Shown piece by piece: positions 16,572 to 26,199 of a stretch of DNA of 64,000 nt. The stretch's first letter is position 1; each line of letters begins with the position of its first letter. Made by a program: the position numbers and the translations under genes. The notes under the pieces were generated by a model. It had not been told where the DNA came from and ran no database searches. It saw nothing but the letters and a program-made list of their open reading frames with translations. The stretch comes from Yoonia sp. (GTDB lineage: Bacteria; Pseudomonadota; Alphaproteobacteria; Rhodobacterales; Rhodobacteraceae): the NCBI RefSeq assembly GCF_018402175.1, contig NZ_JAGYJK010000018.1, positions 496,001-560,000 of the forward strand, written 5' to 3'.

Positions 16572-18135
16572 CTAGCGCAGCCAGATCTCGACACGGCGGT
16601 TACTTTCGCGCCCGTCGGCGGTATCGTTGCAGCCCACAGGTGCCAGCGGCCCGTAAGACGCAACAGAGGTCCGCCCGGCCAGCACGTCGCCGCCCAAAGC
16701 AGTCACCAGCGCGTTGCGCACCGAACCCGCACGCAGCAGCGCCAGACGTTCGTTCAGGTCAAACCGGCCCACGTCATCGGTAAAGCCGATGATCAGGATC
16801 TCGCGGTTGCGCGCCGCGGGGCTGTTCAGGAAATCGACCATCCGCTGCACGTCTTCGCGCGCCTTGTTGTCGAGATTGGCCGAGCCAGAGGCAAAACGGA
16901 ACGTCGTGGACAACCGGTCCGCCGTTGCAAGGTCCCGTGACAGGGTCTGCACGGCGGCCAGCGTCGCCCCCGTACTGGCCGACAAGATTGCCGACGTCAT
17001 GCGCGTGCCTTGCAGGCTGATCGGCTGTGCGACAACGCTTTGATCGACATAGCCCACAGCCTCGATCATCGGCTGGGCTGCGGGTGATGTCATGAAGTCG
17101 ATGAACGCCGCCTGCGTCCCCGACATCACCGCATCACCGGCATAGGCGAAGACGCGGCGGCTGAGCGGATATTCTTCGGCCTTGATCGCGAAATCGGTCG
17201 CATAGGCCAGTGGTCCGCAGGTCTGCCGGATCGGCAGGATGACTGCCTCACCGGCATTGGCCAGGGTGGCGATCGCAATGGCATTGGGGTCGGCCATAAC
17301 GGCGGCCGCGACCGCGCTGTCATCGCTGACCCGCTCGGCGTTGGCGCGCAGGCGCGCTCGGTTAGGGGCCAGCACAAGTTCGGCAAAGGCAGTATCGACA
17401 GACGAGCCTTGCGCAGGCAACAGCATCCGGATCGGCGCATTGTCACCACCAAGTTCGGCCCAATTGGTGATGCGGCCAGACGCAACCAACGCAAGGTCCA
17501 CAAGCGATACCGACCGCAATGTATTGGCTGGGTGGACGATCGGCACCAGCGCATCCAAGGCTACAACCCGTTCACGGCTCAGGTCACGCAGGTCCGTGCC
17601 ACCGGCGACAACCACGCTCTGGGCGATGGCGGCTGGCACCGGCACTTTGGTCAGCGCCAAGTCGATATCGTTCTGCACCAGCTGCACAAAGGTAGCGTCG
17701 GCGCCTTGCACGGCGACATTGACCACACCCGCAGCGCTGTTGGTCTGAGTGTTCAGCATGTCGATCCGTGCCACGACACCCGCCTCGTCAGGCACCGACA
17801 GGCCCGACAGGCTGCGTGGTCCCAGCAAAACCGTTGACCAGCGCCTGCAACAGCGACGCAGTCTGCGCTTCGGTCACGGCGACATCAAGATCAAGGGTGA
17901 CGATCGTCTGCGGGCAGGCCGCGCCCAGACAATCGGTCGCCAAGCGCGATAGCCGCAACTGGCCGATTTCGGTATCCAGAAGATAGGTTTCATCGTCAAA
18001 GGAAACGAGGGTGCCGGTGATCGTGACGGCCTTGTCCTTGCTGGAGATCGTGACATTTTGTGCCATGGCGGCACCGGAGACTGCGAACAGACAGACGGCC
18101 AATGCCAGCGTATTTCGAAAATATCTCATCGTCAT
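16572..18135 (-). pseudogene. Phosphate-type binding domain fused to OmpA domain, apparent frameshift
   Basis: Two overlapping reading frames together make one protein. Frame one (18135 to about 17830) encodes a signal peptide (RYFRNTLALAVCLFAVSG, cleavage AMAQ) and an N-terminal domain up to LLQALVNGF. Frame two (about 17828-16572) continues GPRSLSGLSVPDEAG, a PstS-like binding domain, and then a C-terminal OmpA peptidoglycan-binding domain (FASGSANLDNKAREDVQRM, GFTDDVGRFDLNERLA, ESNRRVEIWL). Removing one base from the A-run at 17827-17830 (T-run in the gene) joins them into about 520 aa. The protein would be periplasmic and cell-wall bound. A sequencing indel is as likely as real inactivation. 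Confidence 0.8.
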
Positions 18136-18403
18136 GCCTCTTCACGTCTGTGTCTTTTCAAGGCCCGACGTGATGCCCGGCCACACGGATGACCGACAGC
18201 GGTAACGTCTCAATTAGGCAAAAAGATGATTAAATTGCGTCAGGCCGATTGATTGTTTCCAAACGCCTTCCAGTCCCGCAGGGATAGCGGCGCGCAAAGC
18301 CTGCAGCGTGCAGGCAGGATTGTAGGCCAGAGCCGAAGCTGGCAGGATGGCCACGCGGCGCCCACAAGGTCCCTTTGCCGCGATGACAACAAGGAAGACC
18401 AGC

Positions 18404-19111
18404 ATGATCATCGGCCATATCGGCGCGCGCGCGGGCAGCAAAGGTGTTCCGGGCAAGAATTTCCGCCTGCTGCACGGCAAACCCCTGATCGACTGGTCGC
18501 TGGACCAGCTTTTCGCCTGCGAGCGGATCAATCAGGTGGTGGTGTCCACAGACTGCCCCGACATCTATGCCCATGCGATCAAACGCGGCTGTCTGGATAT
18601 CGGGCTGCGGCCTGCGCATCTGGCGACCGACACGGCAGCGAAATGGCATGTCTGGCAACATGCGCTGGCCGAGGTAGAAAAACAGACCGGCCCTGCGACC
18701 ACGTTTCTGGATCTGGATTGCACGTCACCGCTGCGTCTGCCGCAGGATATCGCAGCGGGGCTGGACCTGTTCGAACGCGACAGTCCCGATATGGTGATGT
18801 CCTGCGTGGAAAGCCGCAAGAACCCCTATTTCAACATCCTTGAAACCGACGCGACAGGCGCGCTGCATGTCTCAAAACCGCTGCCGGGCGGAGTGGTGGC
18901 GCGCCAGCAAGCACCGCAGGTCTATGACCATGTCGGATTGGTCTATGTGCTGCGCCCCGATTACCTGCGCGCGGCGCAGAGCCTGTTCGAAGGCCGCGTG
19001 ATCCCGCTTGTCCTGCCGGTAGAACGGGGGCTTGATGTGGACAGCCCGTTCGATTGGGACATCATCGACTTTCTCATGGGCCAACAGATCGCACAGGGCC
19101 TGCGCGGGTAA
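18404..19111 (+). CDS. CMP-sugar (acylneuraminate-type) cytidylyltransferase
   Basis: 235-aa nucleotidyltransferase of the CMP-NeuNAc/CMP-KDO synthetase family. The nucleotide-binding start is MIIGHIGARAGSKGVPGKNF (conserved G-SKG-P-KN), followed by PLIDWSLDQ, VVSTDCPDI, FLDLDCTSPLR and the C-terminal DVDSPFDWDIIDFLM. The ATG at 18404 follows AAGGAAG. It probably activates a nonulosonic acid (sialic, legionaminic or pseudaminic type) made by the NeuB-like synthase at 20067. The exact sugar is not determined. HIGARAG replaces the commoner IPARGGS. Confidence 0.85.
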   Translation: MIIGHIGARAGSKGVPGKNFRLLHGKPLIDWSLDQLFACERINQVVVSTDCPDIYAHAIKRGCLDIGLRPAHLATDTAAKWHVWQHALAEVEKQTGPATTFLDLDCTSPLRLPQDIAAGLDLFERDSPDMVMSCVESRKNPYFNILETDATGALHVSKPLPGGVVARQQAPQVYDHVGLVYVLRPDYLRAAQSLFEGRVIPLVLPVERGLDVDSPFDWDIIDFLMGQQIAQGLRG

Positions 19112-19121
19112 ACCGCCTTTT

Positions 19122-19219
19122 GCATCTTCCGAGCTGAAATATCCCCGCCGGAGGCCGCGGCTTTGCCGCGACAGGGGCGCCGCCCCTGACCCCGGAAGTA
19201 TTTTTGGAAATAAGAAGTC
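19122..19219. repeat. Dispersed intergenic repeat, full R2-spacer-R1 unit (copy B)
   Basis: Between convergent genes. R2: GCATCTTCCGAGCTGAAATA then TCCCCGCCGGAGG. The GC-rich spacer has two small hairpins (CCGCGG-CTTTG-CCGCG and AGGGGCG-CCGCCCCT). R1: GGAAGTATTTTTGGAAATAA then GAAGTC. This is the most complete copy and defines the unit of about 98 bp. A role as a two-way transcription end is possible. Confidence 0.8.
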
Positions 19220-19231
19220 AGGCGCGCGGGA

Positions 19232-19939
19232 TTAGCGCCAGCCCTGCCACGGCCAGAGTGCTGCCTGTTTCGCCGCGAAGCTGCGGGTCAGTGCCGCGCG
19301 GTCATATTCGGTCTTGATCCAGTCCGCGATCCCGATCGGCGATTGCGCTGCGCGCGCGGCATAGACATCGAGGAAATGATCAAGGATGCCCGTGCTGGTC
19401 CGCCGGATATGCACATAGCGGAAAGACAATTGCCGCCGCGCAGATCCGATATCGGCACCTTCATGTTCCATCAGATAGATCGCGGCGGCCAGCCCGGTCC
19501 GGTCGGCGCCGGATTTGCAATGCATCAGGAAGGGCCGTTCCATCGTCGCGAAAGCGTCGAGCAGGGCCAGCAATTCGTCGCGGTCCGGCGCGCGGCGCGC
19601 GGCCATCTGCACATTGACCAATGTCAGCCCAAGGGCTGCGCAGCTTTCGACCTCGAACAGGTGATGCGGTTGCAGCGCAGCACCACGCAGGTTCAGCACG
19701 GTCTTGATCCCCATCTGCGCATAGGCGGCAAACCGGCTGTGGTTGGGGTGATTGGACCGGTACACGCCCGGCGCCACCTGATCGAAATTGTGCCAGTGCC
19801 GCCGCAGGATCCCGTGGTCGAGCCAGTCAAGATGCCATTGCGACCGCCGCCGTTCTGCCGGGTCGGTGATGTCATGACCAAAAGAATTGCGGAACGCCTG
19901 TTCCTTTTGTTCGAGCATCTGCTGCAATTTGCGAAACAT
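19232..19939 (-). CDS. Tyrosine/dual-specificity protein phosphatase family protein
   Basis: 235 aa. The P-loop of cysteine phosphatases is clear: MHCKSGADRTGLAA (C-X5-R, about residues 141-155). Upstream lie GVYRSNHPNHSRF and KTVLNLRGA, typical of the bacterial DSP-like group. A general-acid Asp may lie in ARRAPDRDE. It sits between the CMP-sugar synthetase and NeuB genes but on the opposite strand. In other bacteria phosphatases at polysaccharide loci dephosphorylate tyrosine kinases or sugar phosphates; the substrate here is open. The next Met (about 19918) is an alternative start. Confidence 0.82.
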   Translation of the reverse strand: MFRKLQQMLEQKEQAFRNSFGHDITDPAERRRSQWHLDWLDHGILRRHWHNFDQVAPGVYRSNHPNHSRFAAYAQMGIKTVLNLRGAALQPHHLFEVESCAALGLTLVNVQMAARRAPDRDELLALLDAFATMERPFLMHCKSGADRTGLAAAIYLMEHEGADIGSARRQLSFRYVHIRRTSTGILDHFLDVYAARAAQSPIGIADWIKTEYDRAALTRSFAAKQAALWPWQGWR

Positions 19940-20066
19940 CCGGGCCCTTGGTCGTTGCTTGGGCTGTGACTTGGACCATGTGCACGCGCAATGCAATCCC
20001 ACGCACGAATTGCCCTGCCGTTTGAAACCGCCTAGAAAGCCCCAGACACCTGAACCGGAGACAGTC

Positions 20067-21098
20067 ATGGACATCGCAGGCCGCAAGATCGGACCCGAGT
20101 ACCCGCCCCTTGTCATCGCAGAGATCGGCATCAACCATGGTGGCGATCTGGCCGTGGCCAAGGAGATGGTCCGCCTTGCCGCAGGTGCGGGTTGCGAGAT
20201 GATCAAGCACCAGACCCATATCATCGCCGACGAGATGACCGAAGAGGCCAAGCAGATCTTTCCGCCCAATGCCGATGTCTCGATCTGGGATGTGATGGAG
20301 GCCTGCGCGCTGTCACTGGACGAGGAGGCAGAGCTGAAACGCTATACCGAAAGTCTGGGCATGATCTGGATTTCGACGCCGTTTTCACGCGCGGCGGCGG
20401 ATTTTCTGCAGGATCTGGACGTGCCGGCCTTCAAGATCGGGTCGGGCGAGGCGGATAACCTGCCGCTGATCCGCCATATCGCGCGGATGGGCAAACCTGT
20501 CATCATGTCCACGGGTATGCAGAGCATCGAGAGCATCCGCGCATCCGTCGCCATTCTGGACGGCGCGGGGATTGAATATGCGCTGCTGGAATGCACCAAT
20601 CTATATCCGTCCCCGCCCGAGCTCGTATCGTTGCAAGGGGTGACCGACCTGAAAAACGCCTTTCCCCGCGCGGTGATCGGGTTTTCGGACCATTCGATCG
20701 GGCCGGATATGGCGCTGGCCTCGGTGGCTTTGGGGGCCTCCATTCTGGAACGGCATTACACCGATACCCGCTATCGCAAGGGCCCCGATATCATCAATTC
20801 GATGGACCCCGCCGAATTGCGGTACCTCATCGACCGTTCGCGCGAAATTCACACCGCGCTGCGCAATCCCAAACAGCGCACCGCCGCCGAAGAACCGGTT
20901 TACCGTTTCGCGCGCGCCTCGGTCGTGGCCGACCGTGACCTGCCCGCGGGCCATGTCATTACAGAGGCCGATATCTGGGCCCGCCGCCCCGGATCTGGCG
21001 AGATTGCCGGCTATGATTTCGACAAGGTGCTGGGCCGCACCACGACCCGCGCCCTGCCCCGCAACACGCAATTGAAATGGTCCGATCTGGATGGCTGA
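20067..21098 (+). CDS. neuB: N-acetylneuraminate synthase family protein (NeuB-like)
   Basis: 343-aa synthase that condenses phosphoenolpyruvate with an amino-hexose to form a nonulosonic acid. TIM barrel motifs: VIAEIGINHGGD, EMIKHQTHI, FKIGSGEADNLPLI, IMSTGMQS, GFSDHSIG and ILERHYTDTR. A C-terminal SAF (antifreeze-like) domain occupies about residues 285-343 (ASVVADRDLPAGHVITEAD). ATG 20067 follows CGGAG. It overlaps the GT25 gene by 8 bases. Whether the product is Neu5Ac, legionaminate or pseudaminate cannot be decided; no epimerase or acetyltransferase genes lie next to it. Confidence 0.9.
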   Translation: MDIAGRKIGPEYPPLVIAEIGINHGGDLAVAKEMVRLAAGAGCEMIKHQTHIIADEMTEEAKQIFPPNADVSIWDVMEACALSLDEEAELKRYTESLGMIWISTPFSRAAADFLQDLDVPAFKIGSGEADNLPLIRHIARMGKPVIMSTGMQSIESIRASVAILDGAGIEYALLECTNLYPSPPELVSLQGVTDLKNAFPRAVIGFSDHSIGPDMALASVALGASILERHYTDTRYRKGPDIINSMDPAELRYLIDRSREIHTALRNPKQRTAAEEPVYRFARASVVADRDLPAGHVITEADIWARRPGSGEIAGYDFDKVLGRTTTRALPRNTQLKWSDLDG

Positions 21099-21861
21099 AC
21101 TGCGCCGCGCCGATCTGGGCATCTGGCTGATCAACCTTGACCGCGATACCGGCAGGCTGGCGCGGATGCAGCAGCAGCTGGATGCGATGGGGTTGGCCTA
21201 TACCCGTTTTGCCGCGATTGACGGGCGGGCGCAGGCGGATGAACTGGCTGCGCGCGTCGATGCCGCAGCTTACGCGCGCAACATGGGGCAAAACGTGACC
21301 CCCGGCCATGTCGGTTGCTATGCCAGCCATGTCGCGGTCTGGGAACAGGTGGCGCAGGCCGCGCAACCTGTGGCGCTGATCCTTGAAGATGACGTGGTGT
21401 TTCACGATGATTTCCTGGACAGCCTGGATGCCGCGCTGGCGGGGGCCGCGGCCTGGGATACGCTGCGGTTCAATTGCATCCGCGCGAAATGGCCTGTCTG
21501 TCAGGGGTATCTGGGGCGGTATCGGCTGAATGCCTATATCGGGCCGTTTACCGGCAATGCCACCTATCTGGTCAAACGCGATGTGGCGGGGCGGCTGGCG
21601 TCCGGGTTCTGGCCGCAAACCCGCGCGCATGACCACGAAATGAACCGGTTCTTCCACCATGATTTCCGCCAGTTCGGGCTCGAGCCGTTTTCATCCCATG
21701 TCGATGACGGCGGGGTCAGCACGATCACCGGCACGGGGTTCGACCAGGTGCGCAAGTTTGCGTGGTACCGGCGGCTGCCGCATTACCGGCTGAAGGCGGC
21801 GAATTATCTGCGGCGGGCGTGGTGGTTGGCGCGGAACGGGTGTTTGTGGCGGCGGGCCTAG
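21091..21861 (+). CDS. Glycosyltransferase family 25 (LPS-type)
   Basis: 256 aa. The GT25 start IWLINLDRDTGRLARM, the middle TPGHVGCYASHVAVWE and the acidic motif PVALILEDDVVFHDDFL are diagnostic of bacterial LPS beta-glycosyltransferases of this family. The C-terminal tail is basic and aromatic, suggesting membrane association. It starts inside the end of neuB, so the two are coupled; it probably transfers a sugar within the same surface glycan. It is convergent with the GT8 gene (4-bp overlap). Confidence 0.88.
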   Translation: MAELRRADLGIWLINLDRDTGRLARMQQQLDAMGLAYTRFAAIDGRAQADELAARVDAAAYARNMGQNVTPGHVGCYASHVAVWEQVAQAAQPVALILEDDVVFHDDFLDSLDAALAGAAAWDTLRFNCIRAKWPVCQGYLGRYRLNAYIGPFTGNATYLVKRDVAGRLASGFWPQTRAHDHEMNRFFHHDFRQFGLEPFSSHVDDGGVSTITGTGFDQVRKFAWYRRLPHYRLKAANYLRRAWWLARNGCLWRRA

Positions 21862-22833
21862 CGCAGGTCAGGTGGCAAGACTCTATTCAGATCACCGCAG
21901 TGACGGTTAAATCCCTTGGTAAACAAGTGGATTTTCGTCATATGGCGAAAAAAGTATCGAAACAATGCGCCATTCCCGAGAGGGACATCAGCCGTGGGTA
22001 TTTTTTGTGCAAGCTCCGGATAGAATTTTTGAAAGAAGCGGCGTGCGGTTTCGCGGTATTTCAACAGCAATTTGCGTTCATGGTCGGACCACGGTTTGTC
22101 GTCACCAATGAAATGGACAATCTGAACGTCGATGAAACATTCGAATAGAGACCGCGCAAACGGCCATTGCCAATTCCACCCCATATTCAGCTGTGCCCGT
22201 TCGTTTTGAAGAACAATGTTCAGTAGCGTCTGGTCAAAATATATTGGTTTTCCTTGATAAAATTTGGCAGTCTCTGCACAACGCTCGCGCACGCGCGTTG
22301 CAATGAACCTTTCAACATCGAACAGCATCACACCCGAATTGAAGTAGGGTCCGTCAAGGCCAAGGGCCTTTTGATCAAATGTCGGCCTGTCAGGATGTTT
22401 CAGCTTTGTGATATCGGTCACGGCGCCGACCGGGCAGTTCATCAAATCAAGATGGAAGATAGTATCGAGCGCATCACCCACGACAAAGACATCACTGTCG
22501 AGATAAAGAATACGACTATATTGCCCCTGAAACGCCTCTGGCAGAGCGATCCGCAGATATGCCGCGAGACTAAACCGCTCAGTGACCGGCATCCCGTCAA
22601 AGGCATCCCCCACATCAATCTGGCACAGCCTGATATCATGAGCGCGCAACTCGGCGGGCAGATCGAGCGCATCAAGCGATGCGATGCAAATGTCATAGTC
22701 GCGCACAGGGTTGTTTCGCAGCAACGTGTGTATTGCCAAGTGAAGCGAAAGGCAAATATGCTTTATCAGCGCAAAAGATCACGCTTCGTCTGAACTTATG
22801 CGGGCGGTTTTCCGCCTTGATTTCAATCGTCAC
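21858..22833 (-). pseudogene. Glycosyltransferase family 8, apparent frameshift near the N-terminus
   Basis: The long frame (21858 to about 22739) has GT8 motifs: RILYLDSDVFVVGDALD (DXD-type), YFNSGVMLFDVERF and the HFIGDDKPWSDH C-terminal signature. Its own start would be a TTG inside the family's first helix. The missing N-terminus is in another frame just upstream: VIFCADKAYLPFAS, which joins LAIHTLLRNNP if one base near 22740 is removed. A GTG at 22833 gives a full-length enzyme of about 324 aa. The G+C content is lower than in its neighbours. Either a sequencing indel or a recent mutation explains the break. Confidence 0.8.
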
Positions 22834-22992
22834 ACGACACCACTCAACCTTAAGTCGAGTAACAAGTACCAACACACCCCAAGAGATGCAAATAGTCTTT
22901 TCTTGCGGCGTTACTTTTTCACTGGCCCAAGCAGTGCGATGATCGCTGCCGTGGCTTGAGATGCAATAGTAAGGCCGGGAAAAGCACCATTC

Positions 22993-24120
22993 ATGAAGCA
23001 GATCGAAGGATGGAAGGTCAGGCGCGAAGTGTTACGGCTGCGCAGACAGGTCGTTGCCCTGCCCCAGACACTGGTTGGATATGTTGATCTGTTGCTGGCA
23101 CCGGCACGCCGTCGTCAGCATCAGGCCAGCTTTGCCAGCCGTGTGCAAATGCATGACGGCGCTTGTCCGGCGGGCAAACAGATTGCGATCTATCTAGTCT
23201 ATCAGCCACAGGGACTTGCCCCAAGTAGCCTCGCGCTTTGTCGTGATCTGGTTGACAATGGCTTTGCGCCATTCGTGGTGCTGAACGCGCCACTGCCGGA
23301 TGCGGATCGCGCAGCATTGCAAGCCCATACATGGAAAATCATGCAAAGGCCGAATTTCGGCTATGATTTTGGTGGCTATCAGGATGCATTATTGACCCTG
23401 CGCAATTTGGTTCCCGATGCCAATGCCGCAATCATCATGAATGACAGTGTCTGGCTGAATATGGATCAGGCCCTGATTGCAATGCTGCAAGGCGCCCCGA
23501 CCGCGGTTGTTGGGCTTGTTCAGGAAAGCAAGCTACGGACTGATAACAAAAACAATCTGTCGGTCGATTTGCAAAATCTGCAATCATATTTTTACTTTAT
23601 CCATCGCGGATTTTGGCAAGACCCGCAATTCTGGCGGTTCTGGCAAGATTACATGATGGTCAGCAGTAAAAAGCGCACGATCAAGGCTGGCGAACTCGGC
23701 TTTACCAAGTATCTGGTCGCTAATGATATCCCGCATCAGGCGCTGATTTCCAAGATGCAGTTTCTGGATCAGATCAAAACCAAGAATAGCGATTATCTGC
23801 GATTTGTATTGCGATACGCGGTCTATACCAATCCGCATCTGGCGGCGGAACGCGATGCGCTGATTGCATGCCAAAACCCGTCAGCTTCGTGGCACGAGGC
23901 AACACAGGCGCATATCCGCCAGACTTTGATCCAAGAACCCTTGAACGGATCGTTCTGGGTTGCCGCTTGCGACATGTTCGGCGTCACCGTGATCAAAAAG
24001 AACAAAGATGCCCTGCCGGAACAGATGCGCAAGGCTTTCCTGACAGCCCATCGGGACGGCGCAATCGCGCTGTCACCAGATATTGCTGCTGAAATCGCCG
24101 CCAGCCTGCGCCGTGACTGA
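22993..24120 (+). CDS. Rhamnan synthesis F (RgpF)-like protein
   Basis: 375 aa. Similar to the RgpF family (PF05045) found with glycosyltransferases in polysaccharide loci: IAIYLVYQPQGLAPSSLALC, the conserved NFGYDFGGYQDALL, AIIMNDSVWLNM, then QSYFYFIHRGFWQ and GFTKYLVANDIPHQALI. Members are thought to be glycosyltransferases for rhamnan-type side chains. It is the last gene of the glycan cluster and is divergent from the GT8 gene across a 160-bp AT-rich gap. The G+C content is lower than the core genes, as is common for glycan loci. Confidence 0.78.
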   Translation: MKQIEGWKVRREVLRLRRQVVALPQTLVGYVDLLLAPARRRQHQASFASRVQMHDGACPAGKQIAIYLVYQPQGLAPSSLALCRDLVDNGFAPFVVLNAPLPDADRAALQAHTWKIMQRPNFGYDFGGYQDALLTLRNLVPDANAAIIMNDSVWLNMDQALIAMLQGAPTAVVGLVQESKLRTDNKNNLSVDLQNLQSYFYFIHRGFWQDPQFWRFWQDYMMVSSKKRTIKAGELGFTKYLVANDIPHQALISKMQFLDQIKTKNSDYLRFVLRYAVYTNPHLAAERDALIACQNPSASWHEATQAHIRQTLIQEPLNGSFWVAACDMFGVTVIKKNKDALPEQMRKAFLTAHRDGAIALSPDIAAEIAASLRRD

Positions 24121-24124
24121 TCGC

Positions 24125-25222
24125 CTATGTATTAAACAAGAAATGCAGAACATCGCCGTCCTTGACCGTGTAGGTCTTGCCTTCGGCGCGCATCTTGCCT
24201 GCCTCTTTCGCGGGCTGTTCGCCGCCGAGCCCGACAAAATCATCATAGGCAATCGTTTCGGCGCGGATGAAACCGCGTTCGAAATCGCCGTGGATCACGC
24301 CTGCGGCCTGCGGGGCGGATGTGCCAGCCTTGATCGTCCAGGCGCGGGCCTCTTTCGGGCCGACAGTGAAATAGGTTTGCAGGTGCAGCAGGGCGTAACC
24401 CGCGCGGATCAGACGGTCCAGCCCGGGTTCTTCCAGCCCCATTTCGTCAAGGAACATCGTGGCTTCTTCGGCGTCCAGCTGGCTGATTTCTTCCTCGATC
24501 CGGGCAGAAATCACGACCGATGAATTACCCTCGGCCGCGGCCATTTCGGCCACACGGGCGGACTGGCTGTTACCAGAACCGGCGCTGTTTTCTTCGACAT
24601 TGCAGACATACAACACGGGTTTGATCGTCAGCAATTGCAGCAGGCGCCATGCCTTGGCGTCATCGGCATCCACCGCAACGGTGCGGGCGGGCTTGCCTTG
24701 TTCAAGGGCGGCTTGCGCGGCTTCCAGCAGGCGGACCTGTTGGACCGCATCCTTGTCACCGCCCTTGACCTTGCGCATCAGGTTGGCCAGCCGTTTTTCG
24801 ATGCTTTCCAGATCGGCCAGCATCAGTTCGGTTTCAATCGTGGCGGCATCTTCGACCGGATCAACACGGCCTTCGACATGGGTGATGTCGTCATCCTCGA
24901 AACAGCGCAGCACATGGGCAATGGCATCGCATTCGCGGATATTGGCCAGAAACTGGTTGCCCAGCCCCTCGCCCTTGCTGGCGCCTTTGACCAGCCCCGC
25001 GATATCGACAAAGGTCATGCGGGTCGGGATGATCTGTTTGGAACCTGCAATCGCGGCCAGCTTGTCCAGCCGCGCATCCGGTACGGCGACATCACCGACA
25101 TTGGGTTCAATCGTGCAGAACGGGAAATTCGCGGCCTGTGCGGCGGCGGTTTTCGTCAGCGCGTTGAACAGCGTCGATTTGCCGACATTCGGCAGACCAA
25201 CAATCCCCATCTTGAAACCCAT
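24125..25222 (-). CDS. ychF: YchF/OLA1-type P-loop NTPase
   Basis: 365-aa translation-associated ATPase of the Obg-related group. G1 [15 protein letters not shown]3 [19 protein letters not shown], then a coiled-coil insertion (about 125-195) and a C-terminal TGS domain with [13 protein letters not shown] and [14 protein letters not shown]. YchF prefers ATP, binds ribosomes and is redox regulated in E. coli. It is convergent with the RgpF-like gene (4-bp gap) and divergent from trpA. Confidence 0.96.
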   Translation of the reverse strand: MGFKMGIVGLPNVGKSTLFNALTKTAAAQAANFPFCTIEPNVGDVAVPDARLDKLAAIAGSKQIIPTRMTFVDIAGLVKGASKGEGLGNQFLANIRECDAIAHVLRCFEDDDITHVEGRVDPVEDAATIETELMLADLESIEKRLANLMRKVKGGDKDAVQQVRLLEAAQAALEQGKPARTVAVDADDAKAWRLLQLLTIKPVLYVCNVEENSAGSGNSQSARVAEMAAAEGNSSVVISARIEEEISQLDAEEATMFLDEMGLEEPGLDRLIRAGYALLHLQTYFTVGPKEARAWTIKAGTSAPQAAGVIHGDFERGFIRAETIAYDDFVGLGGEQPAKEAGKMRAEGKTYTVKDGDVLHFLFNT

Positions 25223-25350
25223 GCCCGTCTCTCCTTTGATCTTTGCGCGCTTCTAGGGGGCGCTGGGGTCTGACGCAAGCCCGTGGCCAGCGGGCATTGA
25301 TTTCCCGCGCCCTATCGCGCAGGAAGGGGCGATTGCAAACGGGGACGAAG

Positions 25351-26142
25351 ATGAGCAGAATCGACGCAAAATTCGCGCAATTGCGCAAAGATGGGCGCAA
25401 AGCCTTTGTCGCTTATGTGATGGCGGGCGATCCCGATTACGCCACGGGGCTGGAAATCGTCAAAGGTCTGCCCGCCGCCGGTGTCGATATCATCGAACTG
25501 GGGATGCCCTTTACCGACCCGATGGCCGATGGCAACACGATCCAGCTGGCCGGCCAGCGGGCCTTGGCCGCGGGCCAGACGCTGGAAAAGACGCTCGATT
25601 ACGCGCGTGCGCTGCGCGAAACCGACAATACCACACCGATCGTGATGATGGGCTATTACAACCCGATCTATTCGCGCGGCGTGGATGCGTTTCTGGCCGA
25701 TGCAGTGGCCGCGGGCATCGACGGGCTGATCATCGTCGATCTGCCCCCCGAGGAAGACGACGAACTGTGCATCCCCGCGCAAAAGGCGGGCATCAATTTC
25801 ATCCGGCTGGCGACCCCCACGACCGATGACAAACGCCTGCCCAAGGTTTTGGAAAACACGTCCGGTTTTGTCTATTACGTCTCGATGACCGGCATCACCG
25901 GCACCGCCGCCGTCCAGACCACCGAAGTCGCCCCCGAAGTCGCACGCATCAAGGCGAAAACCGATCTGCCCGTGATCGTTGGGTTCGGGATCAAGACGCC
26001 CGAGGCTGCGCGCGCCGTTGCACAGGTCGCGGATGGTGCTGTCGTCGGGTCTGCCATCGTGGACCGGATCGGACGCGGTGACAGCGTGGCCGAGGTGCTG
26101 GCCTTTGTGGCGGAACTGGCGCAAGGCACGCATACCGCCTGA
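25351..26142 (+). CDS. trpA: Tryptophan synthase alpha chain
   Basis: 263 aa. TrpA splits indole-3-glycerol phosphate to indole and glyceraldehyde-3-phosphate. Seen: [11 protein letters not shown], the catalytic Glu in [16 protein letters not shown], the second acid in [23 protein letters not shown], and the phosphate loop GFGIKTPE / [11 protein letters not shown]. The ATG at 25351 gives [13 protein letters not shown]; an upstream in-frame opening at 25243 runs into the ychF promoter region and is rejected. The partner trpB is about 6 kb away on the other strand, so the tryptophan genes are not in one operon here. Confidence 0.97.
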   Translation: MSRIDAKFAQLRKDGRKAFVAYVMAGDPDYATGLEIVKGLPAAGVDIIELGMPFTDPMADGNTIQLAGQRALAAGQTLEKTLDYARALRETDNTTPIVMMGYYNPIYSRGVDAFLADAVAAGIDGLIIVDLPPEEDDELCIPAQKAGINFIRLATPTTDDKRLPKVLENTSGFVYYVSMTGITGTAAVQTTEVAPEVARIKAKTDLPVIVGFGIKTPEAARAVAQVADGAVVGSAIVDRIGRGDSVAEVLAFVAELAQGTHTA

Positions 26143-26199
26143 CCCATTGCATGCTCGCCCTGCATCGGTAATGTATCTTTACCAATTCGGGGAAATGCC

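Noticed and set aside
19122-19219. Possible small RNA gene in the neuA-PTP gap
   Set aside because: The sequence is explained by the dispersed repeat found elsewhere in the window; no promoter or independent terminator was evident.
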